From JAWWPY01 sp964412845 (GTDB lineage Bacteria > Actinomycetota > Actinomycetes > Streptosporangiales > Streptosporangiaceae): a stretch of 40,524 nt of DNA. Each line of letters opens with the position of its first letter. Positions within the stretch are counted from its first letter, which is position 1. Positions 23,103 through 31,635 of this stretch are shown one piece after another. The translations under genes and the position numbers were made by a program. The stretch covers positions 1-40,524 of the forward strand of contig CAYPQM010000047.1 of assembly GCA_964412845.1 (NCBI GenBank), read 5' to 3'. Below the pieces are notes generated by a model, which made no database searches, was not told where the DNA came from, and was given only the letters and a program-made list of their open reading frames with translations.

Positions 23103-25358
23103 TCAGGTACCCGCGGGATCCCCAGCCAGGTCGGGTGCCTCGGCGGGGTCGCGGGCCAGGCCCACCGTCTCGGGGTCCTGGGCCATGTCCTGGGTCATGT
23201 CCACGGCCTCCGCGAGGTCGCGGGGCACCTGCACCGCCTCGGCGGGGGGCCCGGCCAGGTCGGCCGCGGCGGCGGAGTTGGCTACGGCTGCGGCGGAGTT
23301 GCCTGCCGCCGTGGCGGCGTTCTCGACCTGGCTGATCAGGGCCTCGATCGCGGCGGCGAACCGGGTTTGCGCCGGGGGTGAGTCGGGGCCGAGCAGGTAC
23401 CGCTTGAGTTCCTGCCGGGCGGCCGCGAGCCGGTCGTCTCCGGCGCTGGCGGCCTGCTCGATGATCTCGGGCAGTTCCGCGCAGTCCCTGCTGAGCAGGT
23501 AGCCGGCGGCGGCGGTCGGGTATTCCGCGCGGAACTCCGCGTCGCCGTGGCTGTCCGGATTGGTGACCGCGTACGGCTTGCCGGTGGCCACGAAGTCGGC
23601 CACCACGCTGGAGATGTCGCTGATCAGCAGGTCGCTCCGGTTGAAGCAGGCATAGAGCGCCGGCAGCGGCCCGGTCACCACCCGATGCTGCCACCAGCCC
23701 TGCGAATCCCAGTAGGCCGCATGCCAGGCGTCGGCAGCCTGCTGCCATTCGGCGTCGCGGGCCGGGTCGGGCTTGCTGTCGCGCGACAGCATGGCGTAGT
23801 CGGTCTCGCCGCCGCGCCCGGCTGGGCTGCCGACGATCTTGCCCTCTCCGCTGAGTTCGCGCAGCCGCTCCCTGGTCCGGGTCATCTCGGTGGCGGCGGC
23901 GTCGCGGGCGGTGGCACCGGCGGCTGCCTCCCGGGCCCAGCCTCCGCCGGCTTCGCGCTGCCGGTTGGCTTCCTCGATCAGGGCGACGATCTCGTTGTGT
24001 GCCTTCAGTGCCCGGCTGTCGCGGGTCCCGGTCAGCGGGTGCGGTTTGTAGAGCACCCGCAGCTGCGGGCCGCAGCCAATCAGCGCGCGGACGATCCGTG
24101 CCCCCATCGCGGCCAGCGAGGTGTGCTGCTGGTCTTCCAGCCAGCCCTCCCAGGTCGGCGCGTACAGCACGGTGAACATCCGGTCGGCGCGGCCGCTGGC
24201 CTGGGTGGCCAGTTCGGCGAGCTGCGGCCGGCCGACCTCGACGATGTCCTCGTCCCGCACGCCGACCCGGGCCCGCAGAAAGCGGTCCCGGCCTGCCTGC
24301 CCGGCCACCCACACCTGGTCGTACGCCTTGGCGAACGGGTTGACGCTGGCGGCCTTGTCGCTGTCCCCGTGGCCGATGAAGACATGCCCGATGCCGGCCA
24401 GCCGGAGTTCGTGCAGGTTTTTCGCGGTATTGGCCGGGAACAGCGCGACCCGGACGCTGGGCAGCGGGAAGTTCAGCAGGTCGACCATGCCGTCCAGGCA
24501 GACGACGGGCAGGCTGGTCCGCCCGAGCAGCGGAACCATCCAGCGTTCCCGCATGATGATCACCGCCGGGCGGTCCAGCCGGGCCAGCGTGGTCAGCCAC
24601 ATGTTGACCTGGTACACCGCGTCGCGGGCTCCGCTGAAATAGAGCACCACCTGCGGGCGGTGGGTCCGGACCTGCTGGTTCACGGTGGACAGGATGCGGG
24701 CCTTGTTACCCAGGTGGGCGTTGCGGCGGGCGTGCACCGCCATGATCACGCAGCCGGCGGCACCGGCCGCGAGCGCCAGGGTAACCCCGCCCAGCGCCCA
24801 CGCCATGCTGGCGGTCAGCGCCGACACCAGGCCGCCGGCCACCGGCGCCGCGTCGAGGTAGAGCAATTTCCTGGTGTGCTCCACGGCCAGCAACCGTGGT
24901 GGGGCGTCCGGGATCCGCAGTTCGCTGAGGTCGAGGTTGCGGGTCACCACCGGCAGCACCCGGCGCTGGTTCACGTAGGTCGCCAGCGCGGAGTGGCCCC
25001 CCCGGATGGCATGCAGCCCGACCAGCCCCCCGGCGAACAGCGCTACCTCGGCTGAGCTTCCCGGCCGGGCCCGGACCAGCAGGATGACCAGCGCCATCTC
25101 CCGGAAGGCGAAGCGCAGCGGCAGCCCCAGCTGGACCCAGTTCAGCAGGTTCGCCACGTAGGGCGATGCCCGCGGCGCCGAGACCTCGGCCAGGTAGCTG
25201 ATAACCGCCAGCGCCAGGAACAGCCAGCAGGCCAGCATCCGGTCGTGCCGGCCGGAAGGGAGCGCCGCGGCGACAAAGAGCAAGGGGTAGGAGATCAGCA
25301 GCGCCGCCGCCACCAGCGCGGCCGTCAGTCGATTACCGGTCTTATCGGCGTGCGGCAC
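23103..25358 (-). CDS. CDP-glycerol glycerophosphotransferase family (TagF-like) polymerase
   Basis: This 751-aa protein has hydrophobic N-terminal segments (about 10-31, 42-60, 80-95 and 170-205) followed by a TagF-type GT-B domain. Landmarks are GIGHVFIGHGDSDKA (catalytic-type His), VEVGRPQ, VLYAPTWEGW, VLYKPHP and SDISSVVADFVATGKP. Family members polymerise glycerol- or ribitol-phosphate units from CDP-alditols into teichoic-acid-like chains at the inner membrane. Residues ~690-751 form an Ala/Pro/Asp-rich tail that looks disordered. GTG 25358 has GGAG 6 nt upstream and overlaps the preceding gene by 17 nt, so the two are coupled. That neighbour would supply CDP-ribitol, which makes ribitol-phosphate the likelier substrate. 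Confidence 0.9.
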   Translation of the reverse strand: MPHADKTGNRLTAALVAAALLISYPLLFVAAALPSGRHDRMLACWLFLALAVISYLAEVSAPRASPYVANLLNWVQLGLPLRFAFREMALVILLVRARPGSSAEVALFAGGLVGLHAIRGGHSALATYVNQRRVLPVVTRNLDLSELRIPDAPPRLLAVEHTRKLLYLDAAPVAGGLVSALTASMAWALGGVTLALAAGAAGCVIMAVHARRNAHLGNKARILSTVNQQVRTHRPQVVLYFSGARDAVYQVNMWLTTLARLDRPAVIIMRERWMVPLLGRTSLPVVCLDGMVDLLNFPLPSVRVALFPANTAKNLHELRLAGIGHVFIGHGDSDKAASVNPFAKAYDQVWVAGQAGRDRFLRARVGVRDEDIVEVGRPQLAELATQASGRADRMFTVLYAPTWEGWLEDQQHTSLAAMGARIVRALIGCGPQLRVLYKPHPLTGTRDSRALKAHNEIVALIEEANRQREAGGGWAREAAAGATARDAAATEMTRTRERLRELSGEGKIVGSPAGRGGETDYAMLSRDSKPDPARDAEWQQAADAWHAAYWDSQGWWQHRVVTGPLPALYACFNRSDLLISDISSVVADFVATGKPYAVTNPDSHGDAEFRAEYPTAAAGYLLSRDCAELPEIIEQAASAGDDRLAAARQELKRYLLGPDSPPAQTRFAAAIEALISQVENAATAAGNSAAAVANSAAAADLAGPPAEAVQVPRDLAEAVDMTQDMAQDPETVGLARDPAEAPDLAGDPAGT

Positions 25359-26871
25359 GGCTCGCTCCAGCGATTTCTCCGTTGGGCACCAGTTCCTGGG
25401 CGGGCAGGCTGACTACTTCCGGGGCGCGCGGGCTCTTCGCGGTGCCATTGAGCGGGTCGATGCGCCGGACATCGATCACGTGCCCGGTCAGGCCGGACAC
25501 CAGCACGTTGATCGAAGTGAGGGCGACTGCCCGGGATGACAGCAGCGTGCCAGGCGGCTCGACGCCGAAGGCGCGCAGCCGCATAGGTGTCTGGGTGCGC
25601 TCCGGGTTGACGCAGTTCACCTTGACGCCCATCTCCGACCACTCGTCGGCCAGCGCCTGGGTCAGGTTGACCACCGCGGCCTTGGTCGAGGAGTACAGGC
25701 TGTACCCGGCCCGGCCCCGGGTGTAGGAGCTGGAGGTGTAGAGCAGCAGATGCCCCCGGGTCCGGGCCAGGTAGCCGACCGCTGCCTGGGCGATGGTGAC
25801 CGGACCCAGGTAGTTGACCCTGACGGTCTCCGCGATCGCCGCCGGATCGGTGTCGGCGAGATTGCCGGTGCACAGCACCCCCGCCGTGTTGACGACGAAA
25901 TCGATGCGGCCGGTCGCGTCGTGCGCCTGCCGCAGCGCCGCCTCGACGTCGGCTGGGTTCTCGACGTGCGTGCCGGTCTGCGAGCGGCTGAACGAGAACA
26001 CCCGGGCGCCGTGCTGGCGGGCGGTCTCGCAGACGTCGGCGCCGATGCCGTAGCTCCCGCCGAACACGACCAGCGTCCGGCCGGCGAGCCGGCACCGGTA
26101 CTCATCGGCCGACACCGGGGGAGGGCCGTCGTCGGAGGCGAGCTGGAAGAGCTTGTCCGCGATGTAGACGTCCACCGGGTGCGTCACCTTCATGTTGTGC
26201 TCGCTGCCCGGGACGACATAGATCGGTGTCTCAGGCAGGTAGCGCAGGACAACGCCGCAATCGTCGGTTGCCGGGTGCTGGCTGAAGTCCGGGTCGGCGC
26301 GGGCGAGTTCGTACGCGCGCCGGATCACCGACAGCCGGAATCCCTGCGGGGTCTGCCCGCGGCGCAGCCGCTCGCGGGGCGGGATCCCGGTGATGATGCT
26401 GCCCTCATCCACGGTGATCACCGTGTCGACGCAGGGGATGGCGACGTCCACGGCGCTGTAGATGCGCAGGGCCGCGACGCAGTCGGCAATGATCCGCGGC
26501 TCGATCAGCGGGCGCACGGCGTCGTGGAAGAGGACATTGCCGTCCCAGCCGGGCGGGTGGGACTGGTCCAGCGCGGCAATGGCCTTCGCTGTCGACGCGG
26601 CGCGGTCCGCGCCGCCGTCGAGCACCTGGGACACCTTGCGGTAGCCGCCGCGGGTGACCAGCCGCTGCGCCTCGGGGGCATGGCCCACGGCCATCACGAC
26701 GAGGATCTCGTCCACCGCGGGATGAGCCTCGAAGGCATCCAGCGTGTGCTCGAGGATCGTCTTCCCAGCGATCTTGAGCAGCTGCTTGGGGATGTCCAGG
26801 CCGATCCTGGCCCCCGTGCCGCCGGCCAGTACGACGGCCACGGTACGCGGTTGCGGCGGCGATGAGGTCAT
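25342..26871 (-). CDS. Bifunctional IspD/TarI-like cytidylyltransferase - SDR reductase
   Basis: This 509-aa protein fuses a CTP-dependent cytidylyltransferase (about 1-235) to a short-chain dehydrogenase (about 260-480). The first domain shows LAGGTGARIGLDIPKQ with K29, and FHDAVRPL. The second shows VVFGGSYGIGADV and the YSSTK catalytic motif. This matches bifunctional enzymes (Acs1/Bcs1 type) that reduce ribulose-5-phosphate to ribitol-5-phosphate and activate it to CDP-ribitol. ATG 26871 fits the domain start; the frame is open to 26994 without good support, and GTG 26886 is an alternative. It is the first gene of the minus-strand run and overlaps the TagF-like gene by 17 nt. Confidence 0.92.
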   Translation of the reverse strand: MTSSPPQPRTVAVVLAGGTGARIGLDIPKQLLKIAGKTILEHTLDAFEAHPAVDEILVVMAVGHAPEAQRLVTRGGYRKVSQVLDGGADRAASTAKAIAALDQSHPPGWDGNVLFHDAVRPLIEPRIIADCVAALRIYSAVDVAIPCVDTVITVDEGSIITGIPPRERLRRGQTPQGFRLSVIRRAYELARADPDFSQHPATDDCGVVLRYLPETPIYVVPGSEHNMKVTHPVDVYIADKLFQLASDDGPPPVSADEYRCRLAGRTLVVFGGSYGIGADVCETARQHGARVFSFSRSQTGTHVENPADVEAALRQAHDATGRIDFVVNTAGVLCTGNLADTDPAAIAETVRVNYLGPVTIAQAAVGYLARTRGHLLLYTSSSYTRGRAGYSLYSSTKAAVVNLTQALADEWSEMGVKVNCVNPERTQTPMRLRAFGVEPPGTLLSSRAVALTSINVLVSGLTGHVIDVRRIDPLNGTAKSPRAPEVVSLPAQELVPNGEIAGASRAARR

Positions 26872-27019
26872 CTGGAAGCCATCCACCTCTCCTGCGAGCC
26901 CCACGGTGTCGTCGGCGATGGCCGCACGCTGCCCGGGCGCCGCCCCTCCGCATTCCAGCCCGGGATCACGCTGAGTCACAGCGCATAAGCGCAATTCTGT
27001 GCTTCGCGACAGATGGAAC

Positions 27020-27039
27020 TTACCAGTTCTTTACCAGTT
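27020..27039. promoter_or_regulatory. 11-bp-period direct repeat upstream of teichoic-acid genes
   Basis: TTACCAGTT occurs at 27020-27028 and 27031-27039, that is TTACCA-N5-TTACCA on the plus strand. Head-to-tail hexamers at 11-bp spacing are characteristic of OmpR/PhoP-family regulator sites; the Bacillus PhoP box is TTAACA at the same spacing. It lies 149-168 bp before the start of the first minus-strand gene. On the minus strand TAAGTT (27022-27017) could be a -10. Confidence 0.45.
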
Positions 27040-27405
27040 GTACATGGATAATTAGTTCTCCGTTGGCCATTCCCGGCGGCCGTTGTGCTGGGTTGGCCGG
27101 AAGCTGCCAGGTTGGGGAGCATGCTGCGGATTTCGCTGATTTAGCAGGTCATCGCGTTGAGATGGCTGTGACCGCCCACCGTGGGAGCACCCTAGGACGA
27201 TGCCGGATCATGCTGCGGGTAGCGAGGAAGCAACGATCTGCGCGGTTGTAGGTGGGGGCAGGAACTTACTGTTTCTGAATCTTTTGTTTCAGGTGCAGTT
27301 GGTGTCCCGTTTACCAGCCCGATGGGCTTGCTGACTAGCCCCGCACGCTGATCTCCGGGCCGCCCCAGCCGCTGGAACCCTGGGTCCATGCTCCCGCCAC
27401 CGATA

Positions 27406-27424
27406 CACTAAGCGTCACTAAGCG
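27406..27424. promoter_or_regulatory. 10-bp-period direct repeat upstream of MCP gene
   Basis: CACTAAGCG occurs at 27406-27414 and 27416-27424, about 85-105 bp upstream of the MCP start. TAGATT (27446-27451) downstream fits TANNNT. CGAGATAA (27452-27459) with TAAT 13 bp upstream only weakly resembles a sigma-28/WhiG promoter. It may be an activator site for the chemosensory operon. Confidence 0.3.
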
Positions 27425-27509
27425 CTACGTTGCGTAATACCTGGGTAGATTCGAGATAACGGCCGGCACCGGCCGGGATGGCCCGCACAACGCGGCAGGG
27501 AGCGCAGAA

Positions 27510-29186
27510 GTGCTGACGAAAGAGCTGCTGAGGGGACCGGCGCGGCGCGTCACCGCGGTGAGCGTGGCAGCCATCATCGTGATCGCGGCTGCGGTGGGCG
27601 TGACGATCTGGCGCTACGAGCACGCCCTCGCCCAATGGGACGTGGCGGTCGACGCGCACGCCGACGCGACGATCACGGAGTCCCTGGTCGCGACCTTCTG
27701 GCATGAGCGCGAGTCGATGCGCGAGTACGTCTTCGTCTCGCGGTCGGTGCTCAAAGAGGTGCAGGCCGAGCGCCAGCAGTTCACGGCTCTGATATCGGCA
27801 TCCGGTGTCGCCGACACCGCCGCCGAGTCTCGCTTCCGGGCGCAGGCGGAAGCCGGAAACCAGCGGCTCTTCAGCGTGTTCACGCAGATCAGGCCGGACG
27901 CCGGAACAACCCGGGTGCGGGAGCGCGCGGCCGCCGCACGGATGAGCGCGGCCGAGCCGGGGATCCTGGGGCCGCTGGGCCGGCTCAGCAGTGCCCAGGC
28001 ACAGCGCGCGGCCGCGGCGGAGGCGGAAGCCCAATCAGCGGGCCGCCAGGCGTTCGTGACCGGGGTGCTGGCGGCGATCCTCGCCGTCCTGGTCGGCGCC
28101 GCATTCTCGTTCTTCACGCTGCAGGTAATCAGTCAGTCGCTCGACCGGTCGGAAGAGCGGACGGCCGCGCTGGCGCGGCTCAGCAAGCTTTTTGCCCGTA
28201 TCCGGTCCACGGCGGGAGTCCTCGCTGAGGTCGCGGGTGAGTTGCGCTCCGCGGCGCGGGATGGGGCGGCGGCGACCAACGAGCAATCCTCGGCGGTGGC
28301 GGAGACGTCCGCGACGATCGAGGAGCTGGCCGCCACGGCCGGCTCGATCGCTGACAACGCGCACGCCGTGGCCAAAGCGGCCGAGCGGACCGGCGACACC
28401 ATGCGTGACATGCAGGAGAAGGTCGAGACGATCGCGGAGCGGGCGGTCTCACTCGGCGAGCGTGCGCAAAAGATCGGCTCGATCCTTGAGCTGATCAAGG
28501 ATATCGCCGGACAGACCAGCCTGCTCGCGCTGAACGCGGCCATCGAGGCCGCCCGGGCCGGTGAGGCGGGCAAGGGGTTCGCTGTCGTCGCGGCCGAGGT
28601 GCGGAAGCTCGCGGAACGGTCGATCCAGTCGACCGATTCCATCACCGCGATTGTCACGGGGGTGCAGGACGAGACAAACGCCACGATCATGGCGACCGAG
28701 CAGGGCACCCGCCAGGCCCGTGAGGTCGGCGACCTGATGGCGTCGACGGCGACCATGCTCGAGGAGTCGATCCTCGCCACCCAGCAGCAGAAATCAGCGG
28801 CTGACCAGGTTGAGAGCGCGATCCAGCAGATCCGCGAGGCGGCGGATCATCTCGCGACCGAGCAGCGGGATCGGGCGACCGTCGCCGAGCGGCTGGAAAC
28901 GCTGGTGGCTGAGCTGGAAGGCGCCCTGCGAGAAGACGGCGGGGAGCGCCGCCGTGAGCGTTTATGTGCGGCTGCTGTTGGCCGCGGAGGCTTACGCGAT
29001 ACCTGTGGAGCACGTGCGCGAGGTGGCCGACCTCGGCGCGGTGACGCCCGTCCCGGGATCGGGGCCGGAGGTGCTTGGTGTCCGGAATCTGCGCGGGCGG
29101 ATCCTGCCGGTCCTCGACCTCGGGTTCCTGCTGGGGGTACCGCGGGCCGCACCGCCGGGCCGCCTGCTGGTTGCCGAGGCCGGTGA
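27510..29186 (+). CDS. Methyl-accepting chemotaxis protein
   Basis: This 558-aa membrane chemoreceptor has TM1 about 13-34, a sensor region of about 145 aa, TM2 about 182-205, then a cytoplasmic coiled-coil signalling domain. The hairpin tip is IAGQTSLLALNAAIEAARAG, followed by KGFAVVAAEVRKLAERS (about 331-370). No standard HAMP is obvious after TM2 and there is no C-terminal CheR-tethering pentapeptide. GTG 27510 follows GGGAG at 27498-27502. The frame has no stop where the coiled coil ends (about residue 480). It continues 233 nt inside cheW with an Arg/Gly/Ala-rich sequence, so the last ~75 residues look like out-of-frame reading. It starts the chemosensory operon. Confidence 0.93.
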   Translation: MLTKELLRGPARRVTAVSVAAIIVIAAAVGVTIWRYEHALAQWDVAVDAHADATITESLVATFWHERESMREYVFVSRSVLKEVQAERQQFTALISASGVADTAAESRFRAQAEAGNQRLFSVFTQIRPDAGTTRVRERAAAARMSAAEPGILGPLGRLSSAQAQRAAAAEAEAQSAGRQAFVTGVLAAILAVLVGAAFSFFTLQVISQSLDRSEERTAALARLSKLFARIRSTAGVLAEVAGELRSAARDGAAATNEQSSAVAETSATIEELAATAGSIADNAHAVAKAAERTGDTMRDMQEKVETIAERAVSLGERAQKIGSILELIKDIAGQTSLLALNAAIEAARAGEAGKGFAVVAAEVRKLAERSIQSTDSITAIVTGVQDETNATIMATEQGTRQAREVGDLMASTATMLEESILATQQQKSAADQVESAIQQIREAADHLATEQRDRATVAERLETLVAELEGALREDGGERRRERLCAAAVGRGGLRDTCGARARGGRPRRGDARPGIGAGGAWCPESARADPAGPRPRVPAGGTAGRTAGPPAGCRGR

Positions 29187-29358
29187 CCGCGAGGCGGGGT
29201 TCGCGATCAACGAGGTGACCTGGGTCGGCGAGCTGCCCGACCCGGCCGAGGAGACGGAGTCCGACCTGCTGCTGGGGGCCACGCTCGCTGATGGTGGCCT
29301 GGTCGGCGTCATCGACGTGCCGCGGGTATTCGATTCGCTCGACGGGACGCCGCAGTGA
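28954..29358 (+). CDS. cheW: CheW-type coupling protein
   Basis: This 134-aa single-domain adaptor links the chemoreceptor to the CheA kinase. CheW landmarks are AYAIPVEHVREV (residues ~12-23), PEVLGVRNLRGRILPVLDL (~38-57) and LVGVIDVPRVFDSL near the end. GTG 28954 was chosen because GGGGAG at 28941-28946 lies 7 nt upstream and the domain begins directly. The frame is open further upstream, but that part lies in the MCP coding region. It overlaps the tail of the MCP frame by 233 nt and joins cheA through a GTGA overlap. Confidence 0.93.
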   Translation: MSVYVRLLLAAEAYAIPVEHVREVADLGAVTPVPGSGPEVLGVRNLRGRILPVLDLGFLLGVPRAAPPGRLLVAEAGDREAGFAINEVTWVGELPDPAEETESDLLLGATLADGGLVGVIDVPRVFDSLDGTPQ

Positions 29359-31631
29359 GCGGGCTGGACCCTGAGTTCCAGACCGAGCTCACCGGCATCT
29401 TCCGTGATGAGGCGGTCATGCGGCTCGACCAGATGGACACGGCGCTGCTCGATATCGAGTCAGGGAATGCCGGCGTGGAGACCGTCGACGCACTGTTCCG
29501 CAACGCGCACACGATCAAGGGCTCGGCCGCGATGCTCGGCTTCGACGACATCCGTGCCCTGGGCCACGCCGTCGAGGACGTTCTGCAAAGCGTGCGCGAC
29601 GCGGGAGTGTTCCCACCTGAAATCGCCGCGCCGCTGCTGCGTGCGACCACCGCGCTGCGGGCGCAGGTCACCGGGGCCGGGGTACCCATTGACGACCTCC
29701 TCGACGAGCTGGCGGGAAGCCGGGCGGTCCGGCCGGGGAGGGCCGCGGGTAACGCCGATGCGCACGCAGCCGGGGTGAGCAGCGCGACTGAGGTGAGCAG
29801 CGCGCTGGGGGTGACCGGCGCACGGGGGGTGAGCGGCGCGCTGGGGGTGACCGGCGCACGGGGGGTAAGCAGTGCGCTGGGGGTAAGCAGTACGCCTGAG
29901 GTAAATGGCGTGCCGGAGGTGAGCGCTGCGCCTGACGTGAATGACGCGCCGGGGGTGAGCAGTGCGCCGGGGGTGAGCAGTGCGCGGGGGGTGAGCAGTG
30001 CGCGGGGGGTGACCGGCGCGGCCGAGGCGAACGTGCCGCCCGGGGGGGCCGCTGACCCAGCAGCACCTGCCCGGGCGGGCCGGGAGGCTGCTCGCCGTCC
30101 GCAGGTCGAGCGGCGCTCGCTGCGGGTGCCGGCCGAGCAGATTGATCACCTGCTCGACGTTGTCGGCGAGGTCATGCAGAACCGGCGCAGGCTGACTCAT
30201 TCGCTGGGTGCGGTGACTCGGGTATCCGAGGAGGTCGCCGATGTGCTCAGTGCCAGCGACCGGATGCTTGACGACCTCAAGGGTGCTGCGGTCGGCATGC
30301 GGACGCTCCCGCTCTCGGTGATCACCGTATCGCTGCCCCGCGCGGTCAGGGATCTCGGCCATGCCACCGGGAAGGCCATCGAGTTGGTGGTCACGGGCGC
30401 TGAAACGGAAATCGACCGGGTGATTCTGGAGAGCTTGTCCGAGCCGCTGGTGCACTTGCTGCGCAATGCCGTCAACCATGGCATCGAGTCCCCGGCGGAG
30501 CGCAAGCTCGCTGGCAAGCCCGCACGCGGGCGCATCGAGGTCCGCGCCGTGCCACGCGGCAGCCTCGTTGAGATCGTGGTCACCGACGATGGCCGGGGTG
30601 TCTCGCCGGAAGTGATCGAGGAGGCACGGCGCGAGGGCTCGCTCACAGACGTGCTCGCGCGCCCGGGGTACTCGACCGCGACCGAGGTGACCGAGCTCGC
30701 GGGCCGCGGCGTCGGCCTGGACGCCGTCAAGGCCTACGTGCAGTCCCTGGGCGGGACGCTTGAGGTCCGCAGCCAGCCCGGCCAGGGCATGAAGGTCATC
30801 CTGCTGCTTCCGCTCGCGCTGGCCCTGCTCAGTGTGCTGCTGCTGGAACGCGGCGGGGCACCGTACGGCGTGCCGCTGGCCGCGGTGGAGAGGGCCCTGA
30901 CGGTATCCGAGACCCTCACGCTCGAAGGTCGGCCTGCCCTTGAGGTCCATGGACGGGTCCTGCCGGTCGCCGACTTCGCTGCCCTCATCGGCGTGGCAGC
31001 GACGCCTCTGGCCGCTCAGTCTCCCGCCTTCGTCATCTCGGTGGGTGGCCGCCGGGCCGTGGTGATCTGCGACGCGCTCCTTGGCGAGGAGGAGGTGGTG
31101 GTCAAGCCGCTCGGCCCGCTGCTCGGCAGCATCGAGGGTTATCTCGGCAGCGCCATCCTGGGCGATGGCCGGATCGCTCTTCTCGTCGAGCCGGCCGTGC
31201 TCACCCGGCGGCTCAGGCGGGCCTCGCGGAACGTGCCGCTGGCCACGGGGCCCGGGGTAGCTCCCAAGATTCTCGTGGTCGAGGATTCGTTCACCGTCCG
31301 CGAGCTTCAGCGCAGCATTCTGGAGGCGGCCGGCTATCCCGTGGTAACCGCGCGCGATGGGCGTGACGCGCTGTCCGCCCTCGATCGCGACGCGGAGATC
31401 GCGCTCGTGATCACCGATCTTGAGATGCCCGAAGTCAACGGGCTCGAATTGACCCGCGCGATCCGGGCCGACGCGGCGCGTTCATCGTTGCCGGTCGTGA
31501 TCATCACGTCACTCGGATCCGATGACGACCGGCGCCGGGGGATTGAGGCGGGCGCGGATGCCTACATGGCGAAGCCGAGCTTCGACCAGCAGACCCTGCT
31601 CGCGACGGTCGAGCGGCTCGTCGGCCGGTGA
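29355..31631 (+). CDS. cheA: Hybrid chemotaxis kinase CheA with C-terminal receiver (CheA-REC)
   Basis: This 758-aa histidine kinase has, in order: an Hpt domain with phospho-acceptor H52 (NAHTIKGSAAML); a low-complexity linker with 14 six-residue repeats (141-224); a dimerisation region (~252-320); an ATPase with N371 and H375 (LLRNAVNHGIE), DDGRGVS and AGRGVGLDAV; a CheW-like domain (~500-620); and a receiver domain (~638-756) with D688 (VITDLEMP). The P2 regulator-binding domain is missing and is replaced by the repeats. The fused receiver resembles FrzE-type kinases that signal to outputs other than a simple flagellar motor. GTG 29355 overlaps the cheW stop (GTGA). It is followed by cheB after 4 bp. 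Confidence 0.95.
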   Translation: MSGLDPEFQTELTGIFRDEAVMRLDQMDTALLDIESGNAGVETVDALFRNAHTIKGSAAMLGFDDIRALGHAVEDVLQSVRDAGVFPPEIAAPLLRATTALRAQVTGAGVPIDDLLDELAGSRAVRPGRAAGNADAHAAGVSSATEVSSALGVTGARGVSGALGVTGARGVSSALGVSSTPEVNGVPEVSAAPDVNDAPGVSSAPGVSSARGVSSARGVTGAAEANVPPGGAADPAAPARAGREAARRPQVERRSLRVPAEQIDHLLDVVGEVMQNRRRLTHSLGAVTRVSEEVADVLSASDRMLDDLKGAAVGMRTLPLSVITVSLPRAVRDLGHATGKAIELVVTGAETEIDRVILESLSEPLVHLLRNAVNHGIESPAERKLAGKPARGRIEVRAVPRGSLVEIVVTDDGRGVSPEVIEEARREGSLTDVLARPGYSTATEVTELAGRGVGLDAVKAYVQSLGGTLEVRSQPGQGMKVILLLPLALALLSVLLLERGGAPYGVPLAAVERALTVSETLTLEGRPALEVHGRVLPVADFAALIGVAATPLAAQSPAFVISVGGRRAVVICDALLGEEEVVVKPLGPLLGSIEGYLGSAILGDGRIALLVEPAVLTRRLRRASRNVPLATGPGVAPKILVVEDSFTVRELQRSILEAAGYPVVTARDGRDALSALDRDAEIALVITDLEMPEVNGLELTRAIRADAARSSLPVVIITSLGSDDDRRRGIEAGADAYMAKPSFDQQTLLATVERLVGR
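29775..30026 (+). repeat. 14 x 18-bp in-frame tandem repeat in cheA
   Basis: Fourteen contiguous 18-bp units encode the six-residue pattern V-[ST]-x-A-x-[GE], for example VSSALG and VTGARG. Some neighbouring units are identical at DNA level, which indicates recent slippage or unequal exchange. The repeat lies between the Hpt domain and the dimerisation region. Confidence 0.95.
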
Positions 31632-31635
31632 CAGG

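Larger units (their letters stand above)
26872..27509. other. Divergent regulatory region (638 bp)
   Basis: This separates the teichoic-acid run (minus) from the chemosensory operon (plus). It contains AT-rich stretches unusual for this genome (26985-27060 and 27260-27310), an 11-bp-period direct repeat (27020-27039), a 10-bp-period direct repeat (27406-27424) and TAGATT (27446-27451). No gene is supported. Confidence 0.55.

Noticed and set aside
23029..24600. Long minus-strand frame fused in front of mscR
   Set aside because: It is an antiparallel-frame shadow of the TagF-like gene on the same strand; its Arg/Gly-rich composition and the normal mscR start argue against it.
27435..27459. Sigma-28/WhiG-type promoter for the chemosensory operon
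   Set aside because: TAAT-N13-CGAGATAA matches the TAAA-N15-GCCGATAA pattern only loosely and the spacing is short.
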